Positions 25,322-33,669 of a stretch of 64,000 nt of DNA are shown here, piece by piece. The position numbers were made by a program, and so were the translations under genes. The notes below the pieces were generated by a model. The model was given only the letters and a program-made list of their open reading frames with translations. It did no database searches and was not told the DNA's origin. Source of the DNA: an uncultured Collinsella sp. (GTDB taxonomy: Bacteria; Actinomycetota; Coriobacteriia; Coriobacteriales; Coriobacteriaceae); the NCBI GenBank assembly GCA_902479075.1, contig CABSNK010000003.1, forward strand, positions 1-64,000. The letters are read 5' to 3'. Every line of letters begins with the position of its first letter. Positions within the stretch are counted from its first letter, which is position 1.

Positions 25322-26626
25322 CTAGCCCATATCCGCCTTGATGAGGTCGAGGGTGCGCTGGCAGTTTTCGCAGACGGGGCCGAGCATATGCTCGCGCAGG
25401 TCCGCCATGCCGGGCAGGTCGGCGTATTCGTCCATGATCTCTTCCATGCAAATAGGTACCTCGTAGGCGAGGTCCATCATGGTCGCAAAGCAAAACTTCT
25501 CGGATAGCCCGGCATCGGTGAGCGCCGCCTCCAGCGCGGGGTCGCCCATACCGTGGTATCGGCGGATAGCGCCTGGGCCGATGCGCACCACACGATTTTC
25601 GCCGCCAACGCTCATGGCAAGGCGCGCTTTTCGTCGCATACGTTCGTATGCCAGCCCCGATGCAACGTCATACATACGGGCCATCATAGCTGTGCCGCCG
25701 TTTCCAAGAAGCAGGGAATAGTTCTTCGCATGCGCGTCCGGTGCGCCGATGATGGCGTTAAAGAAAAGTATCTGCGTAAACAGATACAGGTTAAGTTGAT
25801 GATGGCTCGTATTGACGAGGAGTTCCTGAATATCGCGTGCGGTCGGGCCGCCGTCTGCCGTGTACTTTTGAGCGGGCATCACTCCAAGGGCCTGACAGAG
25901 GTCTACTTGGTGTAGACGCATGATTGTTCCGTCTTTGGCTTTCACACGGTCATAGCGCTCAACAATGAGGGCGGGTTCGTCCTCAAATAAGCGATACTCA
26001 ACGTTCGCCGTTGCGATACCCGCGCGCTGGGCGCTTTTCATGCAGGCAAACTCATTAAGAGCTTCAAGTTTAAATCCGATAACGCCATTTTTGAAAATAT
26101 GCGTCGTGGGCGAGGAACCTACGCATTCGCACCAGCGACCGTCTATGAGCGCGAGCGCGAACTTGCCCTGGTTGCCTCCAAGTGACCAACTTTCATCTAG
26201 GCCCATCCACGATGCCTCGCGGTCATCCCTGATCGACTTGAGGCGCAAGGCAATCTCGTGGTCGTCTATAGGGCGGTATTCGCCAGTGCGATGCAAGACG
26301 GCGTCGATATCTTCTTCGGCGCAAAACTGCACTCCGCCCGGACAGTCGAGTCCGATATGGCTGAGCAGCGCAACGGGATTATTGGGCCTGGCGTCGAATT
26401 CGGCGGCAATCGCTTTTCGTTGGTCCTCGCTGTCGGGCAGAAGGCCAAACAAGTACGGATTCATGACCTGTTGGCCGTATGTGCGATTTGATACGGGAAT
26501 GTTGGTCGATAGGGCTGGCCCGTCATAGTCATGATCGTAGGTAAAGCTGATAAGACCGTTCTCATCTTGCGTGAGCGTTCCCGCAGGTACGCCGCAAATA
26601 ATGGTCCGAAGTGATGTTCTGGCCAT
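25322..26626 (-). CDS. hipA: HipA-type serine/threonine kinase toxin
   Basis: The 434-residue protein has the HipA N-terminal subdomain followed by the kinase: SLGGNQGKFAL (Gly loop), THIFKNG (ATP lysine), HQVDLCQALG, the catalytic loop GAPDAHAKNYSLL with Asp and Asn, and the metal-binding MYDVAS. In E. coli HipA phosphorylates glutamyl-tRNA synthetase and induces dormancy; the target here is unknown. It starts 3 nt after hipB. The C-terminus carries an extra CxxC pair (VCENC), which is unusual. All catalytic residues are present, so it is likely active. Confidence 0.9.
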   Translation of the reverse strand: MARTSLRTIICGVPAGTLTQDENGLISFTYDHDYDGPALSTNIPVSNRTYGQQVMNPYLFGLLPDSEDQRKAIAAEFDARPNNPVALLSHIGLDCPGGVQFCAEEDIDAVLHRTGEYRPIDDHEIALRLKSIRDDREASWMGLDESWSLGGNQGKFALALIDGRWCECVGSSPTTHIFKNGVIGFKLEALNEFACMKSAQRAGIATANVEYRLFEDEPALIVERYDRVKAKDGTIMRLHQVDLCQALGVMPAQKYTADGGPTARDIQELLVNTSHHQLNLYLFTQILFFNAIIGAPDAHAKNYSLLLGNGGTAMMARMYDVASGLAYERMRRKARLAMSVGGENRVVRIGPGAIRRYHGMGDPALEAALTDAGLSEKFCFATMMDLAYEVPICMEEIMDEYADLPGMADLREHMLGPVCENCQRTLDLIKADMG

Positions 26627-26629
26627 TGG

Positions 26630-27100
26630 CTATTTCCCGTCAGGCTTTGGTTGGACAGATGCGTTTGCGGCAATCGAGACTCCGAGATTGGACATGGCGA
26701 AATCTGCGAAGGCTTTGTCGTAGAGTTCAGACGTAAAGGGGGCGTCTGCAAGAACCGGAATGGCGGCGCAGCAACGGTAGCTATGAGAGGGACGTTGAGC
26801 GCGATGGCGTCTGGGGGTACTGTGAGGTTGCAAATCGGCACGCGGAACGTTGGCTGATTGCTCATTTTTCGTTTCGCCTATATCCCCTTGAGCGGCGAGC
26901 GCCAGTCCGAGAGCATTGAAGATTGCCAATAGCTTGTCGAGTCGAATGCCGGTGGCATCTCCTAGCTCGAGCGATGCGAGCAGGCGCTCCGAAACACCGG
27001 CTTTTTTAGCGAGCGCCGCACGGGTGATTCCCTGTGCCTCGCGTGCCTGGCGCACGTAGATGCCAGCTTGGCGCGGTGTGGTGATGGGAAGGGTATCCAC
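26630..27100 (-). CDS. hipB: HipB-type XRE antitoxin with C-terminal extension
   Basis: Residues 10-70 form an XRE helix-turn-helix (VRQAREAQGITRAALAKKAG then SERLLASLELG) that binds the hip operators and inhibits HipA. The GTG start follows AGGAG at 7 nt. At 156 residues it is nearly twice the usual HipB. After a basic, Pro/His/Arg-rich linker (about 85-115) comes FTSELYDKAFADFAMSNLGV, a short conserved-looking tail. The linker composition is odd and could come from a local frameshift pair, but no single base error is evident. Confidence 0.8.
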   Translation of the reverse strand: MDTLPITTPRQAGIYVRQAREAQGITRAALAKKAGVSERLLASLELGDATGIRLDKLLAIFNALGLALAAQGDIGETKNEQSANVPRADLQPHSTPRRHRAQRPSHSYRCCAAIPVLADAPFTSELYDKAFADFAMSNLGVSIAANASVQPKPDGK

Positions 27101-27113
27101 GGCGATCTCCTAA

Positions 27114-27185
27114 CGTGCAGACTTTTGCATATTAGTATGACATGCAAAAGTCTGCACGAATAGGCATTATGCAAAACTCTGCATG
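27114..27185 (-). promoter_or_regulatory. triple hip operator upstream of hipB
   Basis: CGTGCAGACTTTTGCAT (27114-27130) and its exact complement (27142-27158) are separated by 11 bp. A third site, ATGCAAAACTCTGCATG (27169-27185), differs from the second at two of 17 positions and is 27 bp away. Each site is itself a TGCA-N6-TGCA palindrome, so three HipB dimers could bind. Confidence 0.8.
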
Positions 27186-27223
27186 AGACCCCTACATTGA
27201 CGTTGGCTTATGAGAGGCGTTTT

Positions 27224-27808
27224 TTATATCGTGAGGATCCCCAGATGATCAAGCAAGATCTTTAGCCCGATGAGGATGAGCACAACGCCGCCGACGATGG
27301 TGGCGGGTTTTTCGTAGCGCGCGCCAAAGGTGTGGCCGATCGCTACGCCGGCGACGGAGAAGATAAACGTTGTGACGCCGATAAGCGATACAGCGGGAAC
27401 GATATCGACCGAGAGCGCCGCAAACGAGATGCCTACGGCCAGGGCGTCAATTGAGGTGGCAATGGCGAGAATCAGGTATTCTACCAGGTCAATCTTCTCG
27501 GCATCCTTGCCGTCGCCTTCGTCCTCATCCTCGTCTTCGGTAAAGGCTTCCCACAGCATCTTGCCGCCAATAAAGGCCAAAAGGATAAAGGCAATCCAGT
27601 GGTCGATGGGTCCGATGATGCCCATGAATTGACTGCCGAGCGCCCATCCGATTACGGGCATGCCGGCCTGAAAGCCGCCAAAGAACAGGCCGAGCACTAC
27701 GGTGACCTTAAGGTTGATCTTTTTCATGCCAAGGCCCTTGCAGATGGAAACGGCAAAGGCGTCCATCGAAAGGCCAACGGCGAGCAACACGAGCTCTGCG
27801 AGTCCCAT
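27224..27808 (-). CDS. mntP: manganese efflux pump MntP
   Basis: The 194-residue protein has six membrane helices in two inverted halves; each half carries the conserved acidic helix (GLSMDAFAVSICKG and ATSIDALAVGISFA). It exports Mn(II) across the cytoplasmic membrane. An acidic loop (EDEDEDEGDGKDAEK) joins the halves. The start is the ATG at 27808; the frame is open upstream only because it reads through the riboswitch leader. Control by Mn(II) is strongly suggested by the yybP-ykoY element in the leader. Confidence 0.93.
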   Translation of the reverse strand: MGLAELVLLAVGLSMDAFAVSICKGLGMKKINLKVTVVLGLFFGGFQAGMPVIGWALGSQFMGIIGPIDHWIAFILLAFIGGKMLWEAFTEDEDEDEGDGKDAEKIDLVEYLILAIATSIDALAVGISFAALSVDIVPAVSLIGVTTFIFSVAGVAIGHTFGARYEKPATIVGGVVLILIGLKILLDHLGILTI

Positions 27809-27861
27809 AGTCTGGCTCCCTCTCTGCGGGCGGGCCCGCGTGTACCTCTTGGGGGAATAAC

Positions 27862-27996
27862 AAAAAAGACCCGTGGCGTACGCGCTGCGCGCACAACCAC
27901 GAGTCTCGTTCATTAAGGCAAGCCAGGCCGTTTCGGCCAGTATGTTGACTTGCCGCGCCACCGGAGGCGAACCCGGCCACGCGACTACTCCCTCAT
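27862..27996 (-). promoter_or_regulatory. yybP-ykoY manganese riboswitch with terminator
   Basis: The minus-strand leader of mntP contains GAGGGAGTAG, then TCAACATACTGGCC, then TGAACGAGACT, the conserved segments of the yybP-ykoY aptamer in the right order. GACTCGTGG then pairs with CCACGGGTC followed by TTTTTT (27906-27862), a terminator that shares bases with the closing helix. Mn(II) binding is expected to prevent termination and switch mntP on. Confidence 0.93.
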
Positions 27997-28153
27997 TCAT
28001 GTGAACCCGATGCTACCACATAAGCAGCCCATTTGGGTTGGGCTCTCAGCTGTGTTCGCTCATTCTGTAAGCATCGGATTTCGTGGCTGCTGCGGGGACA
28101 AACCGTGAGAAACTATTTAGCGTTTATGGAGCGTATACGATGGGAGCGATGCC

Positions 28154-29221
28154 TTGGATAAGAACGAGCTGCAAAAGCGTATGGAACAGGCTATTCGCCT
28201 GACTGCCCCCGGCCAGCCGATCCGCACCGCCCTCGATATGATCATTGCTGGTCACCTGGGTGCCCTTATCTGCGTCGGCGACACCGAAAACGTGCTCGCT
28301 GCTGGTAACGACGGCTTCCCGCTCAACATTTCGTTTACCTCGAACCGCCTGTTCGAGCTCTCCAAGATGGACGGTGCCATCGTCATCGACGGCGACCTCA
28401 CCCAGATCCTGCGCGCCAACTTCCACCTCAATCCCGATCCCTCGCTTGCCACGAGCGAGACGGGTATGCGTCACCGCACCGCCGCTCGCATGTCGGTGCT
28501 CACCGATGCCATCGTGATCTCGGTCTCGGCCCGTCGTGCCGTCGTCAACGTGTACGTTCACGGCAAGAGCTACGAGATCCAGCCCGTCACCACCATCATG
28601 AGTTCGGTCAACCAGCTCGTCGCCACGCTCCAGACTACCCGTCAGTCGCTCGATCGCTCCCTGCTGCGTCTGACGGCCCTCGAGCTCGATGACTACGTTA
28701 CGCTCGCTGACATCACCGGCATTTTCTCGAGTTTCGAGATCATGCAGCAGGCAAAGACCGAGCTTAAGGATTGCATTGTCAAGCTGGGCAACCAGGGCAA
28801 GCTCGTGCAGATGCAGCTCGAGCAGCTCGCCGGCTCCAGTATGGATACCGAGTATGACCTGATGATCCGCGACTACGCGAGTGACTCCTCCGAGGCAAAC
28901 GCCGAGAAAATTCGCGCTGAGCTTGCCCGTATGACGCCCAAGGACTTGTCCGACCCGCAGCATGTGGCGGCGGTTCTGGGCTACGACGACCTGGATGAGG
29001 ACTCTGTCATGACGCCGCTGGGCCTGCGCACGCTTTCGCGCGTGTCCGTCGTGCGCGACGGCGTGGCCGAGAAGATTGTCGACGAGTACGGCTCGCTGCA
29101 GGAACTCATGGACGACATCAGCGAGGATCCGGAACGCCTGGGCGACTTTGGTGTCAACAACCCTGCCATTCTTGCGGACTCCCTGTACCGCATGAAGGGC
29201 ACCAAACAGGGGAACGCATAA
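28154..29221 (+). CDS. disA: DNA integrity scanning protein DisA, diadenylate cyclase
   Basis: DisA makes cyclic di-AMP from ATP and surveys DNA. The cyclase domain shows DGA in KMDGAIVIDGD and RHRTA in MRHRTAARMS. A helical linker and the C-terminal HhH DNA-binding domain follow. At 355 residues it is full length. The only usable start in frame is TTG, with GGGAG 7 nt upstream, because a stop codon lies 36 nt before it. The stop overlaps the ispD ATG by one base, so disA heads the operon disA-ispD-ispF-cysS. Confidence 0.94.
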   Translation: MDKNELQKRMEQAIRLTAPGQPIRTALDMIIAGHLGALICVGDTENVLAAGNDGFPLNISFTSNRLFELSKMDGAIVIDGDLTQILRANFHLNPDPSLATSETGMRHRTAARMSVLTDAIVISVSARRAVVNVYVHGKSYEIQPVTTIMSSVNQLVATLQTTRQSLDRSLLRLTALELDDYVTLADITGIFSSFEIMQQAKTELKDCIVKLGNQGKLVQMQLEQLAGSSMDTEYDLMIRDYASDSSEANAEKIRAELARMTPKDLSDPQHVAAVLGYDDLDEDSVMTPLGLRTLSRVSVVRDGVAEKIVDEYGSLQELMDDISEDPERLGDFGVNNPAILADSLYRMKGTKQGNA

Positions 29222-29949
29222 TGGCGCCCGTGTGCGCCGTGGTCGTTGCCGGTGGCAGCGGCCAGCGCTTTGGAAATCCCGGCGGCAAGCAGCTCGTTAA
29301 CGTGGCGGGTCGTCCGCTTATGAGCTGGTCCATCCGTGCGTTCGATCGCAGTGACAAGGTCGGCCACATCGTGGTGGTGTGTCCTGTCGAGCGCCGTGCC
29401 GAGATGCGCCGCCTGGCCATCGACCCGTTTGGCTATGACACGCCCATCAGCTTTGCCGATGCCGGCGATACCCGTCAGGATTCCACCCGAGCCGGCGTGC
29501 ATGCGGTACCGGCAGGCTTTGAATACGTCGCCATTCACGACGGCGCTCGTCCGCTCATTACGACCGAGGCCATCGATCACGCTATCGATGTGCTCGTGAG
29601 CGACCGCGCCCTCGACGGTGTCGTGTGCGGTCAGCCCGCAATCGACACGCTCAAGATCGTCGATGGCGATAACATCGTCGAGACGCCGCCGCGCGAACTC
29701 TATTGGGCCGCACAGACGCCGCAGATCTTTAGCGTCGACGCCATGAAGCGCGCCCACACCGCAGCTATCGCCGAGGGCTTTATCGGGACCGATGATTCTT
29801 CGCTGGTCGAGCGCATGGGAGGACGCGTTCGCTGCGTCCAGAGCCCACGCGATAACCTTAAGGTGACGGTACCCGAGGACTTGCGTCCCGTAACCGCGAT
29901 TCTGCTCGGCCGCATGGCCGAGGGAGAGGACCTTCCCCATGTTCAGTAA
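29221..29949 (+). CDS. ispD: 2-C-methyl-D-erythritol 4-phosphate cytidylyltransferase
   Basis: IspD couples CTP to methylerythritol phosphate in the MEP pathway. The nucleotide-binding N-terminus VVAGGSGQRFGNPGGKQL, the IHDGARPL block near residue 105 and AQTPQIF are family hallmarks. The 242 residues are standard. The ATG overlaps the disA stop (TAATG) and the 3' end overlaps ispF by 11 nt, showing tight translational coupling. Confidence 0.95.
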   Translation: MAPVCAVVVAGGSGQRFGNPGGKQLVNVAGRPLMSWSIRAFDRSDKVGHIVVVCPVERRAEMRRLAIDPFGYDTPISFADAGDTRQDSTRAGVHAVPAGFEYVAIHDGARPLITTEAIDHAIDVLVSDRALDGVVCGQPAIDTLKIVDGDNIVETPPRELYWAAQTPQIFSVDAMKRAHTAAIAEGFIGTDDSSLVERMGGRVRCVQSPRDNLKVTVPEDLRPVTAILLGRMAEGEDLPHVQ

Positions 29950-30433
29950 CCTGCGCATTGGACACGGCTACGATGTTCACCGTCTGGTGGAGGGGCGTCG
30001 ATGTATTATCGGCGGTGTCGACATTCCCTACGAGCGCGGTCTGCTGGGCCACTCGGATGCCGATGTGCTCGCGCACGCGCTGGCCGACGCCATTCTGGGC
30101 GCCTGCCGCGGGGGAGACATCGGCAAGCTGTTCCCCGACACCGATCCTGCCTATGAGGGCGCCGACTCGATGGTGCTGCTCGCCCGTGTGATGGACTATG
30201 CGCGCGAGCTGGGCTTTGAGTTTGTCGATGCCGATTGCACCATTGCCTGCCAGCAGCCCAAGATCACCCCGCACCGCGATGCCATGCGCGCCAACCTGGC
30301 CCATGCCCTGGGCGTTGACGTCGAAAACGTGGGCGTCGCCGCCACTACGACCGAAAAACTCGGCTGGGAAGGCCAAGGCGAGGGAATTGGCGCCTGGGCC
30401 GTCTGCCTGCTACAGAAAACTGTTAAGGAGTAA
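29939..30433 (+). CDS. ispF: 2-C-methyl-D-erythritol 2,4-cyclodiphosphate synthase
   Basis: IspF closes the cyclic diphosphate in the MEP pathway. The zinc ligands appear in GYDVHR and GHSDADVLAHA, and the C-terminal ATTTEKLGWEGQGEGIGAW is characteristic. The protein is 164 residues. Its start lies inside ispD, and cysS begins 3 nt after its stop. Confidence 0.96.
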   Translation: MFSNLRIGHGYDVHRLVEGRRCIIGGVDIPYERGLLGHSDADVLAHALADAILGACRGGDIGKLFPDTDPAYEGADSMVLLARVMDYARELGFEFVDADCTIACQQPKITPHRDAMRANLAHALGVDVENVGVAATTTEKLGWEGQGEGIGAWAVCLLQKTVKE

Positions 30434-30436
30434 CGA

Positions 30437-31903
30437 ATGCGTATCTACAACAGCGCTACCCATAAAAAGGAAGAGTTCCAGCCCATCGAGTCCGGCAAGG
30501 TCCGCATGTACGTGTGCGGCCCCACGGTCTACGACAACATCCACATCGGCAACGCCCGCACGTTCATCAGCTTCGATGTGATTCGTCGCTGGCTCATCGC
30601 AAGCGGTTACGAGGTCACGTTCGCCCAGAACCTCACCGATGTCGATGACAAGATCATCAAGCGCGCCAACGAGCAAGGCCGTACGGCTGCCGAGGTCGCG
30701 ACGGAGTTCTCCGACAAGTTCATCGGCGTCATGCGCGCCGCCAACGTGCTCGATCCCGATGTGCGCCCCCGCGCCACCAAGGAGATCGGCCCCATGATCG
30801 CCATGATCAAGACGCTTATCGAGCAGGGCCACGCTTACGCAGCCGATAACGGCGATGTGTACTTTGCCGTGCGCAGCGATCCCAACTATGGTCAGGTCTC
30901 GGGCCGCAACATCGACGACCTTATGGTTGGTGCGCGCATCGAGGAGAACGAGGACAAGAACGACCCGCTCGACTTTGCCCTGTGGAAGGCCGCCAAGCCC
31001 GGCGAGCCCAGCTGGCCGAGCCCCTGGGGCGAGGGCCGTCCCGGTTGGCACACCGAGTGCGCCGCCATGGTGCATCGCTACCTGGGTACCCCGATCGATA
31101 TCCACGGCGGTGGCTCCGATCTTGCTTTCCCGCATCACGAGAACGAGTGCGCCCAGGCCACCTGCGCCTGGCACCAGGGCTTCTCCAACACCTGGATGCA
31201 CACGGGCATGCTGCTGGTTGACGGCGAGAAGATGTCCAAGTCACTTGGCAACTTCTTTACGCTGGCCGAGGTCCTCGAACAGCACTCCGCTGCCGCCCTG
31301 CGCCTGCTGATGCTGCAGACGAGCTATCGCTCGCCGCTCGACTTTTCTTGGGAGCGCCTGGAGGGTGCCGAGAACTCGCTCACGCGTATCGCCGGTACGG
31401 TCGAGAACCTGCGCTGGGCCGCGAACCATGCGACGGCCGATGCCGATGCGGCTGCCGCCGAGGCGTTTGCCACCAAGGCCGCCGAGACTCGTGCCGCCTT
31501 TAAGGAGTGCATGGACGACGACTTTAACACCGCTGGTGCCATGGGTGCCGTCTTTGGCTTTGTGACCGAGTGCAACCAGTACCTGGAGCAGGCGGGCGAC
31601 GCTGCCGACAAGGCCGCCGCGCTTGCCGCCGCCGACACGCTGGCCGACCTGCTCGATACGCTTGGCGTTGAGCTCCCCGAGCCCAAGGTCGAGTTGCCGC
31701 TGGGCCTGCTGGGCGTTGCCGCCGGTTTGGTTGCCTACACGGGTGACGACGTGGACGAGGCCGCTGCCAAGATTCTCGAGGCCCGCGCCGAGGCCCGCGC
31801 CGCCAAGAACTGGGATCTGGCCGACGCCATCCGCGACCAGCTCAAGGATCTGGGCCTGACGATCGAGGATACTGCCGCTGGCACTCGTATTAAGAGTCTC
31901 TAG
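30437..31903 (+). CDS. cysS: cysteinyl-tRNA synthetase
   Basis: This class I synthetase charges tRNA-Cys. CGPTVYDNIHIGNAR contains the HIGN signature and the first zinc cysteine. The zinc site continues in WHTECAAM and FPHHENE, and the second signature is KMSKSLGNF. The 488 residues include the usual DALR and C-terminal helical domains. TAAGGAG precedes the ATG. A 103-nt nested hairpin begins 6 nt after the stop. The Bacillus cluster has mrnC between cysS and rlmB; here it is missing. Confidence 0.97.
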   Translation: MRIYNSATHKKEEFQPIESGKVRMYVCGPTVYDNIHIGNARTFISFDVIRRWLIASGYEVTFAQNLTDVDDKIIKRANEQGRTAAEVATEFSDKFIGVMRAANVLDPDVRPRATKEIGPMIAMIKTLIEQGHAYAADNGDVYFAVRSDPNYGQVSGRNIDDLMVGARIEENEDKNDPLDFALWKAAKPGEPSWPSPWGEGRPGWHTECAAMVHRYLGTPIDIHGGGSDLAFPHHENECAQATCAWHQGFSNTWMHTGMLLVDGEKMSKSLGNFFTLAEVLEQHSAAALRLLMLQTSYRSPLDFSWERLEGAENSLTRIAGTVENLRWAANHATADADAAAAEAFATKAAETRAAFKECMDDDFNTAGAMGAVFGFVTECNQYLEQAGDAADKAAALAAADTLADLLDTLGVELPEPKVELPLGLLGVAAGLVAYTGDDVDEAAAKILEARAEARAAKNWDLADAIRDQLKDLGLTIEDTAAGTRIKSL

Positions 31904-31909
31904 TATTTG

Positions 31910-32012
31910 TCGACCGTTCGAGGTGCGGCAGATTGCCTTGAAAGAGGAGGGCATAGACCTGGTGGTCATGCCCGACGATTGAAAGGCAAGGTGCCGTGGC
32001 TCGGACGGTCGA
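31910..32012. repeat. nested hairpin after cysS
   Basis: TCGACCGT and CGAG pair with CTCG and ACGGTCGA as outer arms. CGGCA and TGCC, then TT, pair with AA, GGCA and TGCCG; GGGCAT and GACC pair with GGTC and ATGCCC at the tip. The symmetric internal loops are GAT/AGG and GAAAGAGGA/GACGATTGA. The loop and stem segments match those at 11639-11731. It lies between the cysS stop and the rlmB ribosome site and has no T-run. Confidence 0.8.
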
Positions 32013-32046
32013 TTCTTGTCCGTTATCTATTTAAGGAGGCCGTTTT

Positions 32047-32961
32047 ATGGCCGACAATCGCAAGCGTGCACCGCGTGGAGGCAAGCAGGCCGCTTCTAGC
32101 TCGCGTCCGATTCGCCGCAATGATCGCGCTGCCGCTCCCAAGGGCCAGCGCGATCGCGCCCAGGTTGCGCGTCCGCAGCGCGATCGCAACCGCGACGCTG
32201 TCCAGGCTCCCAAGGGCGAGTTTATCGAAGGTCGTCGTGCTGCCGCCGAGGCGCTGCGCACTGGTTTTCCCATCAAGTGCGCGCTCATTGCCGAGGGCGG
32301 GGAGCGCGATGCCGCCCTGTCGCGTCTGGTCGATGACCTCAACGCCGCGGGCGTCCGCATTAAGTATGTGCCGCGCGCGCAGCTCGACGCACTGTCGAGC
32401 CATGGCGCTCACCAGGGCATTGCGCTCGAGGTTGGCAACTTCCCCTATGCCGATGTCGCCGATATCCTCGACCGCGCAGGCGAGGGTCCGGCACTTGTCG
32501 TGGTGCTCGACCATGTGACTGACGACGGCAACTTTGGCGCCATCGTGCGCTCCGCCGAGGTCGTGGGCGCCGCGGGCGTCGTCATCGCCAACAAGCGTGC
32601 CGCCGGCGTGACCGTGGGCAGCTACAAAACCTCAGCCGGTGCCGTCATGCACCTGCCCATCGCGCAGGTTCCCAATATCGCCCGTGCGCTCGATGACCTC
32701 AAGGCCGCTGGCTTTTGGGTGGGCGGTGCCTCCGAGCACGCCGAAGGCAGTTGCTGGGATGCTCCCTTCGAGGGTCGCGTGGCGCTCGTCATGGGGTCCG
32801 AGGGCGACGGCATCTCGCGCCTGGTGCTCGAGAAATGCGACTTTTTGACCAAGCTTCCCCAGCGCGGCATGACCGAGAGCCTCAATGTTGCCCAGGCGAC
32901 CACGGCGCTGTGCTTTGAGTGGCTGCGCCGCAACGCCGGCGAGCTCATGGGGGAGGAGTAG
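32047..32961 (+). CDS. rlmB: 23S rRNA 2'-O-ribose methyltransferase (TrmH/RlmB family)
   Basis: The SpoU-type methyltransferase has an N-terminal substrate-binding domain (FIEGRRAAAEAL to about residue 140) and the knotted SPOUT domain. Visible motifs are DHVTDDGNFGAIVRSAE (motif 1), VMGSEGDGI (motif 2) and LNVAQATTALCFEW (motif 3). About 58 basic residues precede the fold, an RNA-binding-like tail not seen in E. coli RlmB. AAGGAGG precedes the ATG. yacP follows after 3 nt, as in Bacillus. G2251 specificity is by family. Confidence 0.92.
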   Translation: MADNRKRAPRGGKQAASSSRPIRRNDRAAAPKGQRDRAQVARPQRDRNRDAVQAPKGEFIEGRRAAAEALRTGFPIKCALIAEGGERDAALSRLVDDLNAAGVRIKYVPRAQLDALSSHGAHQGIALEVGNFPYADVADILDRAGEGPALVVVLDHVTDDGNFGAIVRSAEVVGAAGVVIANKRAAGVTVGSYKTSAGAVMHLPIAQVPNIARALDDLKAAGFWVGGASEHAEGSCWDAPFEGRVALVMGSEGDGISRLVLEKCDFLTKLPQRGMTESLNVAQATTALCFEWLRRNAGELMGEE

Positions 32962-32964
32962 CGC

Positions 32965-33642
32965 ATGTCCAAAAAGAACCGTGCCAAGTCCAAAGCCAAG
33001 CGCTTTGGCGAGGGCTCGGCCAAGCCGATTGTCTCGGCCGCGACCTACGGCGTGGGCGGCAATGCGTTTGCACAGGCTATCGCCGACCCAGTCTCGACGG
33101 TGCACTCCAACAAGCCCGAGCTGCTGGTGGTCGACGGTTACAACGTGATCCACTGCACGCCGCGCTACGAAAAGCTCGTATACGACCATTCCGACGATCC
33201 GTATTCCAGCGACGTTCACGATATGGCGCGCACCGCCCTCATCAACGATGTCGCCGCGTTTGCCCAGGGCCGCTACGAGGCTGTGATTGTGTTTGACGGT
33301 GCGGGCAATATCTCCAGCGAGCGTCCCAACCTGCCGGCCCGCGGCGTGCGCATCGAGTTTTCGCCGACGGGCGTCTCTGCCGACACCGTGGTGCAGAAGC
33401 TCTGCATCGAGGCACGTGAGGAGGGCCGCGCGTGCTCCGTGGTATCGAGTGACGGTACAATTCAAGCCGTCGTCATGGGCAAGGGTGTCACGCGTATCTC
33501 GAGCCGCATGCTGGTGGACGAGATCAAGCAGATCGATAACGACGTTCACGAGGCAGAGGAAGCTCCGCAGATCAAGATGACCCTGGGTAGCCGCCTGAGC
33601 CCCGAGGCGCTGGCCAAGCTCAAGGCTCTGCGCGGGAGGTAG
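32965..33642 (+). CDS. NYN-domain ribonuclease (YacP/Rae1 family)
   Basis: A basic N-terminal stretch of about 50 residues precedes the NYN (PIN-like) domain, starting LLVVDGYNVIH with the first catalytic aspartate. Later acidic positions lie in AVIVFDGAGN, GVSADTVVQK and VVSSDGTIQ. Bacillus Rae1 is a ribosome-associated endonuclease that cleaves mRNA during translation; the same genomic position downstream of rlmB supports orthology. The 225 residues are longer than Rae1 (about 170) because of the N-terminal tail. Confidence 0.87.
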   Translation: MSKKNRAKSKAKRFGEGSAKPIVSAATYGVGGNAFAQAIADPVSTVHSNKPELLVVDGYNVIHCTPRYEKLVYDHSDDPYSSDVHDMARTALINDVAAFAQGRYEAVIVFDGAGNISSERPNLPARGVRIEFSPTGVSADTVVQKLCIEAREEGRACSVVSSDGTIQAVVMGKGVTRISSRMLVDEIKQIDNDVHEAEEAPQIKMTLGSRLSPEALAKLKALRGR

Positions 33643-33669
33643 GGGAGTTGGCGGAGCGATGCTGTCTCG

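Noticed and set aside
26461..26865. 134-residue frame overlapping hipA and hipB on the same strand
   Set aside because: It lies in another frame across the hipB-hipA junction, both of which have clear motifs; it has no start site of its own.
27809..28000. 64-residue N-terminal extension of MntP (MNEGVVAWPG...)
   Set aside because: The segment is the yybP-ykoY aptamer and terminator read as protein; the family starts at MGLAELVLL.
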